From positions 806,001-870,000 of the forward strand of contig NW_027478402.1 in NCBI RefSeq assembly GCF_051014685.1: 64,000 nt of DNA, written 5' to 3'. The notes under the pieces were generated by a model. It was not told the origin of the DNA. It saw only the letters and a program-made list of their open reading frames with translations, and did no database searches. The stretch's first letter is position 1; each line of letters opens with the position of its first letter. This DNA is from Ptiloglossa arizonensis (lineage: Eukaryota > Arthropoda > Insecta > Hymenoptera > Colletidae). Shown one piece after another: positions 36,001-51,581 of this stretch. The translations under genes were made by a program, and so were the position numbers.

Positions 36001-39000
36001 GACTTGCGAAAATTTTGATGGTTTCTCAACAATTCCTTAACTTCAAACTCCCATATCTCGCGAACGGATTGACGAACTCGAGAAATTCCTGTTGCATCTG
36101 AAAGTAGAAACTCGCCCGATTACAAAGGTATGTGTATTTTTCCCCTAGGCCTTTGTAGTTATTGGTTTCGAGTATCAGACTTGCGAAAATTTAGATGGAT
36201 TCTCAACCATTCCTTAACTTCAAACTCTCATATCTCGCGAACTGATTGACGAACTCGAGAAATTCCTGTTGCAACTGAAAGTAGAAACTCGCCCGATTAC
36301 AAAGGTATGTGTATTTTTCCCCTAGTCCTTTGTAGTTATTGGTTTCGCGTAACAGACTTGCGAAAATTTTGATGGTTTCTCAACCATTCCTTAATTTCAA
36401 ACTCGCATATCTCGCGAAAGCATTGACGAACTCGAGAAATTCCCGTTGCATCTGAAAGCAGAAACTCGCCCGATTACAACGGTATGTGTATTTTTGCCCT
36501 AGACCATAGTAGTTAATGGTTCCGAGTATCAGATTCCGAAAATTTTGATGGTTTCTCAACCATTCCTTAACTTCAAACTCCCATATCTCGTGAACGGATT
36601 GACGAACTCGAGAAGTTCCTGTTGCATCTGAAAGTAGAAACTTGCCCGATTACAACGGTGTGTGTACTTTTCCCCAAGGCCATTCCAGTTATTCGTTTCT
36701 AGTATCAGACTTGCGAAAATTTTGATGGTTTCCCAATCATTCCTTAAATTCAAACACCCATATCTCGCGAACGGAATGACGAACTCGAGAAATTCCTCTT
36801 GCATCTGAACGTGGAAACTCGCCCGATTACAATGGCGTATGTACTTTTCCCCTTCGCCATTCCAGTTATTGGTTTCGAGTATCAGACTTGCAAAAATTTT
36901 GATGGTTTCTCAACCATTCCTTAACTTCAAACTCCCATATCTCGCGAACGGATTGACGAACTCGAGAAATACCTGTTGCATCCGAAAGTAGAAACTTGCC
37001 CGATTACAGTGGTGTGTGTACTTTTCCCCTAGGCCATTCCAGTTATTGGTCGCGAGTATCAGACTTGCGAAAATTTTGATGGTTTCTCAACCATTCCTTA
37101 ACTTCAAACTCCCATATCGCGCGAACGGATTGACGGACTCGAGAAATTCCTGTTGCATCTGAAAGCAGAAACTCGCCCGTTTACAATGGTGTGTGTATTT
37201 TTGCCCTAGGCCATAGTAGTTATTGGTTTCTAGTATCAGACTTGCGAAAATTTTGATGGTTTCTCAACCATTCCATAACTTCAAACTCCCATATCTCGCA
37301 ACGGATTGACGGACTCGAGAAATTCCTGTTGCATCTGAAAGTAGAAACTCGCCCGATTACAACGGTATGTGTATTTTTGCCCTAGGCCATAGTAGTTATT
37401 GGTTTCGAGTATCAGACTTGCGAAAATTTTGATGGTTTCTCAACCATTCCTTAACCTCAAACTCCCATATCTCGCGAACGGATTGACGACCTCGAGAAAT
37501 TCCTGTTGCATCTGAAAGTAGAAACTCGCCCGATTACAATGGTGTGTGCACTTTTCCCCTAGGCCATTCAAGTTATTCGTTTCGAGTATCAGACTTGCGA
37601 ATATTTTGATGGTTTCTCAACCATTCGTTAATTTCAAACTCGCATATCTCGCGAACGGATTGACGAACTCGAGAAATTCCTGTTGCATCTGAAAGTAGAA
37701 ACTTGCCCGATTACAATGGTGTGTGTACTTTTCCTCTAGGCCATTCCAGTTATTGGTTTCGTGTATCAGACTTGCGAAATTTTTGATTGCTTCTCAACCG
37801 CTCCTTAACTTCAAACTCCCATATCTCGCGAACGGATTGACTAACTCGAGAAATTCCTCCTGCATCTGAAAGCAGAAACTCGCCCGATTACAACGGTATG
37901 TGTATTTTTGCCCTAGGCCATAGTAGTTATTGGTTTCGAGTATCAGACTTGCGAAAATTTTGATGGTTTCTCAACCATTCCATAACTTCCAACTCCCATA
38001 TATCGCGAACGGATTGACGAACTCGAGAAATTCCTGTTGCATCTGAAAGTAGAAACTCGCCTGATTACAATGGTATGTGTATTTTTGCCCTAGAGCATAG
38101 TAGTTATTGGTTTCTAGTATCAGACTTGCGAAAATTTTGATGGTTTCTCAACCATTCCATAACTTCCAACTCCCATATATCGCGAACGGATTGACGAACT
38201 GGACAAATTCCTGTAGCATGTGAAAGTAGAAACTCGCCCAATTATAATGGTGCGTGTACTTTTGCCCTAGGCCATTCCAGTTATTGGTTTCGACAATCAG
38301 ACCAGCGAAAATTTTGATGGTTTTCCAACCACTCCTTGAATTCAAACACCCATATCTCGCGAACGGAAGGACGAACTCGAGAAATACCTGTTGCATCTGA
38401 AAGTGGAAACTCGCCCGATTACACTGGCGTATGTACTTTTCCCCTTGGCCATTCCAGCTATTGGTCGCGAGTATCAGACTTGCGAAAATTTTGATGGTTT
38501 CTCAACCATTCCTTAACTTCAAACTCCCATATCGCGCGAACGGATTGACGGACTCGAGAAATTCCTGTTGCATCTGAAAGCAGAAACTCGCCCGTTTACA
38601 ATGGTATGTGTATTTTTGCCCTAGGGCATAGTAGTTATTGGTTTCTAGTATCAGACTTGCGAAAATTTTGATGGTTTCTCAACCATTCCATAACTTCCAA
38701 CTCCCATGTCTCGCGAACGGATTGACGGACTCGAGAAATTCCTGTTGCATCTGAAACTAGAAACTCGCCCGATTACAATGGTGTGTGTACTTTTCCCCTA
38801 GGCCATTCCAGTTATTCGTTTCGAGTATCAGACTTGCGAATATTTTGATGGTTTCTCAACCATTCGTTAATTTCAAACTCGCATATCTCGCGAACGGATT
38901 GACGAACTCCAGAAATTCCGATTGCATCTGAAAGTAGAAACTCGCCCGATTACAACGGTATGTGAATTTTTCCCCTAGGCCATTGTAGTTATTGGTTTCA

Positions 39001-42000
39001 AGTATCAGACTTACGAAAATTTTGATCGTTTCTCAACCATTCCTTAATTTCAAACTCGCATATCTCGCGAACGGATTGACGAACTCGAGAAATTCCTGTT
39101 GCATCTGAAAGCAGAAACTCGCCCGATTACAACGGTATGTGTATTTTTGCCCTAGGCCATAGTAGTTATTGGTTTCGAGTATCAGACTTGCGAAAATTTT
39201 GATGGTTTCTCAACCATTCCATAAATTAAAACCCCCATATCACGCGAACAGATTGACGAACTCGAGAAATTCCTGTTGCATCTGAAAGCATAAACTCGCC
39301 CGTTTACAATGGAAGGTGTATTTTTGCCCTAGGCCATAGTAGTTATTGGTTTCTAGTATCAGACTTGCGAAAATTTTGATGGTTTCTCAACCATTCCATA
39401 ACTTCAAACTCCCATATATCGCGAACGGATTGACGAACTCGAGAAATTCCTGTTGCATCTGAAAGCAGAAACTCGCCCGATTACAACGGTATTTGTATTT
39501 TTCCCCTAGGCCATTCCAGTTATTCGTTTCGAGTATCAGACTTACGATAAATTTGATGGTTTCTCAACCATTCCTTAATTTCAAACTCGCATATCTCGCG
39601 AACGGATTGACGAACTCCAGAAATTCCTGTTGCATCTGAAAGCAGAAACTCGCCCGATTACAACGGTATGTGTATTTTTGCCCTAGACCATAGTAGTTAA
39701 TGGTTTAGAGTACCAGATTCCGAAAATTTTGATGATTTCTCAACCATTCCTTAACTTCAAACTCCCATATCACGCGAACGGATTGACGAACTCGAGAAAT
39801 TGCTGTTGCATCTGAAGGTAGAAACTTGCCCGATTACAATGGTGTGTGTACATTTCCCCTATGCCATTCCAGTTATCGGTTTCGAGTATCAGATTTGCGA
39901 AAATTTTGATGGTTTCTCGACCATTCCTTAACGTCAAACTCCCATATCTCGCGAGCGGATTGACGAAATCGAGAAATTCCGACTGCATCTGAAAGTAGAA
40001 ACTCGCCCGATTACAACGGTATGTGAATTTTATCCCTAGGCCATTGTGGTTATTGTTTTCCAGTATCAGACTTGCGAAAATTTTGATCGTTTCTCAACCA
40101 TTCCTTAATTTCAAACTCGCATACCTCGCGAACGGATTGACGAACTCCAGAAATTCCTGTTGCATCTGAAAGCAGAAACTCGCCCGATTACAACGGTATG
40201 TGTATTTTTGCCCTAGACCATAGTAGTTAATGGTTCCCAGTATCAGATTCCGAAAATTTTGATGGTTTCTCAACCATTCCTTAACTTCAAACTCCCATAT
40301 CACGCGAACAGATTGACGAACTCGAGAAATTCCTGTTGCATCTGAAAGCATAAACTCGCCCGTTTACAATGGAAGGTGTATTTTTGCCCTAGGCCATTGT
40401 AGTTATTGGTTTCTAGTATCAGACTTGCGAAAATTTTGATGGTTTCCCAACCATTCCTTAAATTCAAACACCCATATCTCGCGAACGGAATGACGAACTC
40501 GAGAAATACCTGTTGCATCTGAAAGTAGAAACTTGCCCGATTACATTGGTGTGTGTACTTTTCCCCTAGGCCATTCCAGTTATTGGTTTCGACTATCAGA
40601 CCAGCGAAAATTTTGATGGTTTCTCAACAATTCCTTAACTTCAAACTCCCATATCACGCGAACGGATGGACGAACTCGAGAAATTCCTGTTGCATCTGAA
40701 AGTGGAAACTCGCCCGATTACAACGGTATTTGTATTTTTGCCGTAGGCCATAGTAGTTACTGATATCGAGTATCAGACTCGCGAAAATTTTTATGGTTTC
40801 TCATCCATTCCTTAACTTCAAATTCCCATATCTCGCGAACGGATTGGGGAAATCGGGAAATTCCTGTTGCATCTGAAAATAGAAACTCGCCCGATTACAA
40901 CGGTATGTGTATTTTTCCCCTCGGCCATTGTAATTATTGGTTTCGAATATCAGACTTGCGAAAATTTGGATGGCTTCTCAACCATTCCTTAATTTCAAAC
41001 TCGCATATCTCGCGAAAGGATTGACGAACTCGAGAAATTCCCGTTGCATCTGAAAGCAGAAACTCGCCCTATTACAACGGTATGTGTATTTTTGCCCTAG
41101 ACCATAGTAGTTATTGGTTTCGAGTATCAGATTCCGAAAATTTTGATGGTTTCTCAACCATTCCTTAATTTCAAACTCGCATATCTCGCGAACGGATTGA
41201 CGAACTCGAGAAAATCCTGTTGCATCTGAAAGCAGAAACTTGCCCGATTACAACGGTGTGTGTACTTTTCCCCAAGGCCATTCCAGTTATTGGTTTCGAG
41301 TATCAGACTTGCGAAAATTTTGATCGTATCTCAACCATTCCTTAACTTCAAACTCCCATATCTCGCGAACGGATTGACGAACTCGAGAAATTCCTGTTGC
41401 ATCTGAAAGTATAAACTCTCCCGATTACAATGGTGTGTGTACTTTTCCCCTAGGCCATTGTAGTTATTGGTTTCGAGTATCAGACTTGCGAAAATTTTAA
41501 CGGACTCTCAACCATTCCTTAAATTCAAACTCCCATATCTCTCGAACGGATTGAGGAAATCGAGAAATTCCTGTTGCATCTGAAATTAGAAACTCGCCCG
41601 ATTACAATGGTGTGTGTATTTTTGTCCTAGGCCATTCCAGTTATTGGTTTCGAGTATCAGACTTGCGAAAATTTTGATCGTATCTCAACCATTCCTTAAC
41701 TTCAAACTCCCATATCTCGCGAACGGATTGACGAACTCGAGAAATTCCTGTTGCATCTGAAAGTAGAAACTCGCCCGATTACAATGGTGTGTGTACTTTT
41801 CCCCTATGCCATTCCAGTTATTGGTTTCGAGTATCAGATTTCCGAAAATTTTGATGGATTGTCAACCATTCCTTAACTTCATACTCCCATATCTCGCGAA
41901 CGGATTGACGAACTCGAGAAATTCCTGTTGAATCTGAAAGCAGAAACTCGCCCGATTACCACAGTATGTGTATTTTTCCCCTAGGCCTTTCCTGTTATTG

Positions 42001-42339
42001 GTTGTGACTATCAGACTTGCGAAAATTTTGATGGTTTCTCAACCATTCCTTAACTTCAAACTCCCATATCTCGTGAACGGATTGAGGAAATCGAGAAATT
42101 CCTGTTGCATCTGAAAGTAGAAAGTCGCCCGATTACAAAGGTGTGTGTACTTTTCCCCTAGGCCATTCCAGTTATTGTTTTCGAGTATCAGATTTGCGAA
42201 AATTTTGATGGTTTCTCAACAATTCCTTAACTTCAAACTCCCATATCACGCGAACGGATGGACGAACTCGAGAAATTCCTGTTGCATCTGAAAGCAGAAA
42301 CTCGCCCGATTACAACGGTATTTGTATTTTTGCCCTAGG

Positions 42340-43200
42340 CCATAGTAGGTACTGATATCGAGTATCAGACTCGCGAAAATTTTTATGGTTTCGCATCCAT
42401 TCCTTAACTTCAAATTCCCATATCTCGCGAACGGATTGGGGAAATCGGGAAATTCCTGTTGCATCTGAAAGTAGAAACTCGCCCGATTACAACGGTATGT
42501 GTATTTTTCCCCTCGGCCATTGTAGTTATTGGTTTCGAATATCAGACTTGCGAAAATTTGGATGGCTTCTCAACCATTCCTTAATTTCAAACTCGCATAT
42601 CTCGCGAAAGGATTGACGAACTCGAGAAATTCCCGTTGCATCTGAAAGCAGAAACTCGCCCTATTACAACGGTATGTGTATTTTTGCCCTAGACCATAGT
42701 AGTTATTGGTTTCGAGTATCAGATTCCGAAAATTTCGATGGTTTCTCAACCATTCCTTAATTTCAAACTCGCATATCTCGCGAACGGATTGACGAACTCG
42801 AGAAAATCCTGTTGCATCGTGAAAGCAGAAACTTGCCCGATTACAACGGTGTGTGTACTTTTCCCCAAGGCCATTCCAGTTATTGGTTTCGAGTATCAGA
42901 CTTGCGAAAATTTTGATCGTATCTCAACCATTCCTTAACTTCAAACTCCCATATCTCGCGAACGGATTGACGAACTCGAGAAATTCCTGTTGCATCTGAA
43001 AGTATAAACTCTCCCGATTACAATGGTGTGTGTACTTTTCCCCTAGGCCATTGTAGTTATTGGTTTCGAGTATCAGACTTGCGAAAATTTTAACGGACTC
43101 TCAACCATTCCTTAAATTCAAACTCCCATATCTCTCGAACGGATTGAGGAAATCGAGAAATTCCTGTTGCATCTGAAATTAGAAACTCGCCCGATTACAA
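42340..43200 (-). repeat. Segmental duplicate inside the right array, copy 1
   Basis: About 860 bp here matches 47815-48675 almost base for base. The pair shares a private one-base insertion, gcatcgtgaaagcag instead of gcatctgaaagcag (42815 against 48291), and an ordered set of variants (tactgatatcgagtatc, tttggatggcttctc, aattttaacggactctc, ctgaaattagaaac). The offset is about 5476 bp, close to 31 monomers. Confidence 0.8.
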
Positions 43201-46200
43201 TGGTATGTGTATTTTTGCCCTAGGCCATAGTAGTTATTGGTTTCGAGTATCAGACTTGCGAAAATTTTGATGGTTTCTCAACCATTCCATAACTTCAAAC
43301 TCCCATGTCTCGCGAACGGATTGACGAACTCGAGAAATTCCCGTTGCATCTGAAAGCAGAAACTCGCCCTATTACAACGGTATGTGTATTTTTGCCCTAG
43401 ACCATAGTAGTTATTGGTTTCGAGTATCAGATTCCGAAAATTTTGATGGTTTCTCAACCATTCCTTAATTTCAAACTCGCATATCTCGCGAAAGGATTGA
43501 CGAACTCGAGAAATTCCCGTTGCATCTGAAAGCAGAAACTCGCCCTATTACAACGGTATGTGTATTTTTGCCCTAGACCATAGTAGTTATTGGTTTCGAG
43601 TATCAGATTCCGAAAATTTTGATGGTTTCTCAACCATTCCTTAATTTCAAACTCGCATATCTCGCGAACGGATTGACGAACTCGAGAAAATCCTGTTGCA
43701 TCTGAAAGCAGAAACTCGCCCGATTACAACGGTTTGTGTATTTTTGCCCTAGACCATAGTAGTTACTGATATCGAGTATCAGACTCGCGAAAATTTTTAT
43801 GGTTTCTCATCCATTCCTTAACTTCAAATTCCCATATCTCGCGAACGGATTGGGGAAATCGGGAAATTCCTGTTGCATCTGAAAGTAGAAACTCGCCCGA
43901 TTACAACGGTATGTGTATTTTTGCCCTAGGCCATAGTAGTTATTGGTTCCCAGTATCAGATTCCGAAAGTTTTGATGGTTTCTCAACCATTCCTTAATTT
44001 CAAACTCCCATATCTCGCGAACGGATTGTCGAACTCGAGAAATTCCTGCTGCATCTGAAAGTAGAAAGTCGCCCGATTACAAAGGTGTGTGTACTTTTCC
44101 CCTAGGCCATTCCAGTTATTGTTTTCGAGTATCAGATTTGCGAAAATTTTGATGGTTTCTCAACAATTCCTTAACTTCAAACTCCCATATCACGCGAACG
44201 GATGGACGAACTCGAGAAATTCCTGTTGCATCTGAAAGCAGAAACTCGCCCGATTACAACGGTATTTGTATTTTTGCCCTAGGCCATAGTAGTTACTGAT
44301 ATCGAGTATCAGACTCGCGAAAATTTTTATGGTTTCTCATCCATTCCTTAACTTCAAATTCCCATATCTCGCTAACGGATTGGGGAAATCGGGAAATTCC
44401 TGTTGCATCTGAAAGTAGAAACTCGCCCTATTACAACGGTATGTGTATTTTTGCCCTAGACCATAGTAGTTATTGGTTTCGGGTATCAGATTCCGAAAAT
44501 TTTGATGGTTTCTCAACCATTCCTTAATTTCAAACTCGCATATCTCGCGAAAGGATTGACGAACTCGAGAAATTCCCGTTGCATCTGAAAGCAGAAACTC
44601 GCCCTATTACAACGGTATGTGTATTTTTGCCCTAGACCATAGTAGTTATTGGTTTCGAGTATCAGATTCCGAAAATTTTGATGGTTTCTCAACCATTCCT
44701 TAATTTCAAACTCGCATATCTCGCGAACGGATTGACGAACTCGAGAAAATCCTGTTGCATCTGAAAGCAGAAACTCGCCCGATTACAACGGTTTGTGTAT
44801 TTTTGCCCTAGACCATAGTAGTTACTGATATCGAGTATCAGACTCGCGAAAATTTTTATGGTTTCTCATCCATTCCTTAACTTCAAATTCCCATATCTCG
44901 CGAACGGATTGGGGAAATCGGGAAATTCCTGTTGCATCTGAAAGTAGAAACTCGCCCTATTACAACGGTATGTGTCTTTTTGCCCTAGACCATAGTAGTT
45001 AATGGTTCCGAGTATCAGATTCCGAAAATTTTGATGGTTTCTCAACCATTCCTTAACTTCAAACTCCCATATCTCGTGAACGGATTGACGAACTCGAGAA
45101 ATTCCTGTTGCATCTGAAAGTAGAAACTTGCCCGATTACAACGGTGTGTGTACTTTTCCCCAAGGCCATTCCGGTTATTGGTTGTGACTATCAGACTTGC
45201 GAAAATTTTGATGGTTTCTCAACCATTCCTTAACTTCAAACTCCCATATCTCGTGAACGGATTGAGGAAATCGAGAAATTCCTGTTGCATCTGAAAGTAG
45301 AAAGTCGCCCGATTACAAAGGTGTGTGTACTTTTCCCCTAGGCCATTCCAGTTATTGTTTTCGAGTATCAGATTTGCGAAAATTTTGATGGTTTCTCAAC
45401 AATTCCTTAACTTCAAACTCCCATATCACGCGAACGGATGGACGAACTCGAGAAATTCCTGTTGCATCTGAAAGCAGAAACTCGCCCGATTACAACGGTA
45501 TTTGTATTTTTGCCCTAGGCCATAGTAGTTACTGATATCGAGTATCAGACTCGCGAAAATTTTTATGGTTTCTCATCCATTCCTTAACTTCAAATTCCCA
45601 TATCTCGCGAACGGATTGGGGAAATCGGGAAATTCCTGTTGCATCTGAAAGTAGAAACTCGCCCTATTACAACGGTATGTGTATTTTTGCTCTAGACCAT
45701 AGTAGTTATTGGTTTCGAGTATCAGATTCCGAAAATTTTGATGGTTTCTCAACCATTCCTTAATTTCAAACTCGCATATCTCGCGAACGGATTGACGAAC
45801 TCGAGAAATTCCTGTTGCATCTGAAATAAGAAACTCGCCCGATTACAATGGTGTGTGTACTTTTCCCCTATGCCATTCCAGTTATTGGTTTCGTGTATCA
45901 GATTTCCGAAAATTTTGATGGATTGTCAACCATTCCTTAAATTCATACTCCCATATCTCGCGAAAGGATTGACGAACTCGAGAAATTCCCGTTGCATCTG
46001 AAAGCAGAAACTCGCCCGATTACAACGGTATGTGTATTTTTCCCCTCGGCCATTGTAGTTATTGGTTTCGAATATCAGACTTGCGAAAATTTGGATGGCT
46101 TCTCAACCATTCCTTAATTTCAAACTCGCATATCTCGCGAAAGGATTGACGAACTCGAGAAATTCCCGTTGCATCTGAAAGCAGAAACTCGCCCTATTAC

Positions 46201-47814
46201 AACGGTATGTGTATTTTTGCCCTAGACCATAGTAGTTATTGGTTTCGAGTATCAGATTCCGAAAATTTTGATGGTTTCTCAACCATTCCTTAATTTCAAA
46301 CTCGCATATCTCGCGAACGGATTGACGAACTCGAGAAAATCCTGTTGCATCTGAAAGCAGAAACTTGCCCGATTACAACGGTGTGTGTACTTTTCCCCAA
46401 GGCCATTCCAGTTATTGGTTTCGAGTATCAGACTTGCGAAAATTTTGATCGTATCTCAACCATTCCTTAACTTCAAACTCCCATATCTCGCGAACGGATT
46501 GACGAACTCGAGAAATTCCCGTTGCATCTGAAAGCAGAAACTCGCCCTATTACAACGGTATGTGTATTTTTGCCCTAGACCATAGTAGTTATTGGTTTCG
46601 AGTATCAGATTCCGAAAATTTTGATGGTTTCTCAACCATTCCTTAATTTCAAACTCGCATATCTCGCGAAAGGATTGACGAACTCGAGAAATTCCCGTTG
46701 CATCTGAAAGCAGAAACTCGCCCTATTACAACGGTATGTGTATTTTTGCCCTAGACCATAGTAGTTAATGGTTTCGAGTATCAGATTCCGAAAATTTTGA
46801 TGGTTTCTCAACCATTCCTTAATTTCAAACTCGCATATCTCGCGAACGGATTGACGAACTCGAGAAAATCCTGTTGCATCTGAAAGCAGAAACTCGCCCG
46901 ATTACAACGGTATGTGTATTTTTGCCCTAGACCATAGTAGTTAATGGTTCCGAGTATCAGATTCCGAAAATTTTGATGGTTTCTCAACCATTCCTTAACT
47001 TCAAACTCCCATATCTCGTGAACGGATTGACGAACTCGAGAAATTCCTGTTGCATCTGAAAGTAGAAACTTGCCCGATTACAACGGTGTGTGTACTTTTC
47101 CCCAAGGCCATTCCAGTTATTGGTTTCGAGTATCAGACTTGCGAAAATTTTGATCGTATCTCAACCATTCCTTAACTTCAAACTCCCGTATCTCGCGAAC
47201 GGATTGACGAACTCGAGAAATTCCTGTTGCATCTGAAAGTAGAAACTCGCCCGATTACAATGGTGTGTGTACCTTTCCCCTATGCCATTCCAGTTATTGG
47301 TTTCGAGTATCAGATTTCCGAAAATTTTGATGGATTGTCAACCATTCCTTAACTTCATACTCCCATATCTCGCGAACGGATTGACGAACTCGAGAAATTC
47401 CTGTTGAATCTGAAAGCAGAAACTCGCCCGATTACCACAGTATGTGTATTTTTCCCCTAGGCCTTTCCAGTTATTGGTTGTGACTATCAGACTTGCGAAA
47501 ATTTTGATGGTTTCTCAACCATTCCTTAACTTCAAACTCCCATATCTCGTGAACGGATTGAGGAAATCGAGAAATTCCTGTTGCATCTGAAAGTAGAAAG
47601 TCGCCCGATTACAAAGGTGTGTGTACTTTTCCCCTAGGCCATTCCAGTTATTGTTTTCGAGTATCAGATTTGCGAAAATTTTGATGGTTTCTCAACAATT
47701 CCTTAACTTCAAACTCCCATATCACGCGAACGGATGGACGAACTCGAGAAATTCCTGTTGCATCTGAAAGCAGAAACTCGCCCGATTACAACGGTATTTG
47801 TATTTTTGCCCTGG

Positions 47815-48675
47815 GCCATAGTAGTTACTGATATCGAGTATCAGACTCGCGAAAATTTTTATGGTTTCTCATCCATTCCTTAACTTCAAATTCCCATATC
47901 TCGCGAACGGATTGGGGAAATCGGGAAATTCCTGTTGCATCTGAAAGTAGAAACTCGCCCGATTACAACGGTATGTGTATTTTTCCCCTCGGCCATTGTA
48001 GTTATTGGTTTCGAATATCAGACTTGCGAAAATTTGGATGGCTTCTCAACCATTCCTTAATTTCAAACTCGCATATCTCGCGAAAGGATTGACGAACTCG
48101 AGAAATTCCTGTTGCATCTGAAAGCAGAAACTCGCCCTATTACAACGGTATGTGTATTTTTGCCCTAGACCATAGTAGTTATTGGTTTCGAGTATCAGAT
48201 TCCGAAAATTTTGATGGTTTCTCAACCATTCCTTAATTTCAAACTCGCATATCTCGCGAACGGATTGACGAACTCGAGAAAATCCTGTTGCATCGTGAAA
48301 GCAGAAACTTGCCCGATTACAACGGTGTGTGTACTTTTCCCCAAGGCCATTCCAGTTATTGGTTTCGAGTATCAGACTTGCGAAAATTTTGATCGTATCT
48401 CAACCATTCCTTAACTTCAAACTCCCATATCTCGCGAACGGATTGACGAACTCGAGAAATTCCTGTTGCATCGGAAAGTATAAACTCTCCCGATTACAAT
48501 GGTGTGTGTACTTTTCCCCTAGGCCATTGTAGTTATTGGTTTCGAGTATCAGACTTGCGAAAATTTTAACGGACTCTCAACCATTCCTTAAATTCAAACT
48601 CCCATATCTCTCGAACGGATTGAGGAAATCGAGAAATTCCTGTTGCATCTGAAATTAGAAACTCGCCCGATTACA
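47815..48675 (-). repeat. Segmental duplicate inside the right array, copy 2
   Basis: This is the partner of 42340-43200, with the same private gcatcgtgaaagcag insertion. Small differences such as gttgcatcggaaagtat for gttgcatctgaaagtat show slight divergence since copying. It is another sign of unequal exchange or long-tract conversion. Confidence 0.8.
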
Positions 48676-51581
48676 ATGGTGTGTGTACTTTTCCCCTATG
48701 CCATTCCAGTTATTGGTTTCGAGTATCAGATTTCCGAAAATTTTGATGGATTGTCAACCATTCCTTAACTTCATACTCCCATATCTCGCGAACGGATTGA
48801 CGAACTCGAGAAATTCCTGTTGTATCTGAAAGCAGAAACTCGCCCGATTACAACGGTAATTGTATTTTTGCCCTAGGCCATAGTAGTTACTGATATCGAG
48901 TATCAGACTCGCGAAAATTTTTATGGTTTCTCATCCATTCCTTAACTTCAAATTCCCATATCTCGCGAACGGATTGGGGAAATCGGGAAATTCCTGTTGC
49001 ATCTGAAAGTAGAAACTCGCCCGATTACAACGGTATGTGTATTTTTCCCCTCGGCCATTGTAGTTATTGGTTTCGAATATCAGACTTGCGAAAATTTGGA
49101 TGGCTTCTCAACCATTCCTTAATTTCAAACTCGCATATCTCGCGAAAGGATTGACGAACTCGAGAAAATCCTGTTGCATCTGAAAGCAGAAACTCGCCCT
49201 ATTACAACGGTATGTGTATTTTTGCCCTAGACCATAGTAGTTATTGGTTTCGAGTATCAGATTCCGAAAATTTTGATGGTTTCTCAACCATTCCTTAATT
49301 TCAAACTCGCATATCTCGCGAAAGGATTGACGAACTCGAGAAATTCCCGTTGCATCTGAAAGCAGAAACTCGCCCTATTACAACGGTATGTGTATTTTTG
49401 CCCTGGACCATAGTAGTTATTGTTTCGAGTATCAGATTCCGAAAATTTTGATGGTTTCTCAACCATTCCTTAATTTCAAACTCGCATATCTCGCGAACGG
49501 ATTGACGAACTCGAGAAAATCCTGTTGCATCTGAAAGCAGAAACTCGCCCGATTACAACGGTATGTGTATTTTTGCCCTAGACCATAGTAGTTAATGGTT
49601 CCGAGTATCAGATTCCGAAAATTTTGATGGTTTCTCAAACATTCCTTAACTTCAAACTCCCATATCTCGTGAACGGATTGACGAACTCGAGAAATTCCTG
49701 TTGCATCTGAAAGTAGAAACTTGCCCGATTACAACGGTGTGTGTACTTTTCCCCAAGGCCATTCCAGTTATTGGTTTCGAGTATCAGACTTGCGAAAATT
49801 TTGATCGTATCTCAACCATTCCTTAACTTCAAACTCCCATATCTCGCGAACGGATTGACGAACTCGAGAAATTCCTGTTGCATCTGAAAGTAGAAACTCG
49901 CCCGATTACAATGGTGTGTGTACTTTTCCCCTATGCCATTCCAGTTATTGGTTTCGAGTATCAGATTTCCGAAAATTTTGATGGATTGTCAACCATTCCT
50001 TAACTTCATACTCCCATATCTCGCGAACGGATTGACGAACTCGAGAAATTCCTGTTGCATCTGAAAGCAGAAACTCGCCCGATTACAACGGTATTTGTAT
50101 TTTTGCCCTAGGCCATAGTAGTTACTGATATCGAGTATCAGACTCGCGAAAATTTTTATGGTTTCTCATCCATTCCTTAACTTCAAATTCCCATATCTCG
50201 CGAACGGATTGGGGAAATCGGGAAATTCCTGTTGCATCTGAAAGTAGAAACTCGCCCGCTTACAACGGTATGTGTATTTTTCCCCTCGGCCATTGTAGTT
50301 ATTGGTTTCGAATATCAGACTTGCGAAAATTTGGATGGCTTCTCAACCATTCCTTAATTTCAAACTCGCATATCTCGCGAAAGGATTGACGAACTCGAGA
50401 AATTCCCGTTGCATCTGAAAGCAGAAACTCGCACTATTACAACGGTATGTGTATTTTTGCCCTAGACCATAGTAGTTATTGGTTTCGAGTATCAGATTCC
50501 GAAAATTTTGATGGTTTCTCAACCATTCCTTAATTTCAAACTCGCATATCTCGCGAACGGATTGACGAAGTCGAGAAAATCCTGTTGCATCTGAAAGCAG
50601 AAACTCGCCCGATTACAACGGTATGTGTATTTTTGCCCTAGACCATAGTAGTTAGTGGTTCCGAGTATCAGATTCCGAAAATTTTGATGGTTTCTCAACC
50701 ATTCCTTAACTTCAAACTCCCATATCTCGTGAACGGATTGACGAACTCGAGAAATTCCTGTTGCATCTGAAAGTAGAAACTTGCCCGATTACAACGGTGT
50801 GTGTACTTTTCCCCAAGGCCATTCCAGTTATTGGTTTCGAGTATCAGACTTGCGAAAATTTTGATCGTATCTCAACCATTCCTTAACTTCAAACTCCCAT
50901 ATCTCGCGAACGGATTGACGAACTCGAGAAATTCCTGTTGCATCTGAAAGTATAAACTCTCCCGATTACAATGGTGTGTGTACTTTTCCCCTAGGCCATT
51001 GTAGTTATTGGTTTCGAGTATCAGACTTGCGAAAATTTTAACGGACTCTCAACCATTCCTTAAATTCAAACTCCCATATCTCTCGAACGGATTGAGGAAA
51101 TCGAGAAATTCCTGTTGCATCTGAAATTAGAAACTCGCCCGATTACAATGGTGTGTGTACTTTTCCCCTATGCCATTCCAGTTATTGGTTTCGAGTATCA
51201 GATTTCCGAAAATTTTGATGGATTGTCAACCATTCCTTAACTTCATACTCCCATATCTCGCGAACGGATTGACGAACTCGAGAAATTCCCGTTGCATCTG
51301 AAAGCAGAAACTCGCCCGATTACAACGGTATGTGTATTTTTCCCCTCGGCTATTGTAGTTATTGGTTTCGAATATCAGACTTGCGAAAATTTGGATGGCT
51401 TCTCAACCATTCCTTAATTTCAAACTCGCATATCTCGCGAAAGGATTGACGAACTCGAGAAAATCCTGTTGCATCTGAAAGCAGAAACTCGCCCGATTAC
51501 AACGGTATGTCTATTTTTGCCCTAGACCATAGTAGTTAATGGTTCCGAGTATCAGATTCCGAAAATTTTGATGGTTTCTCA

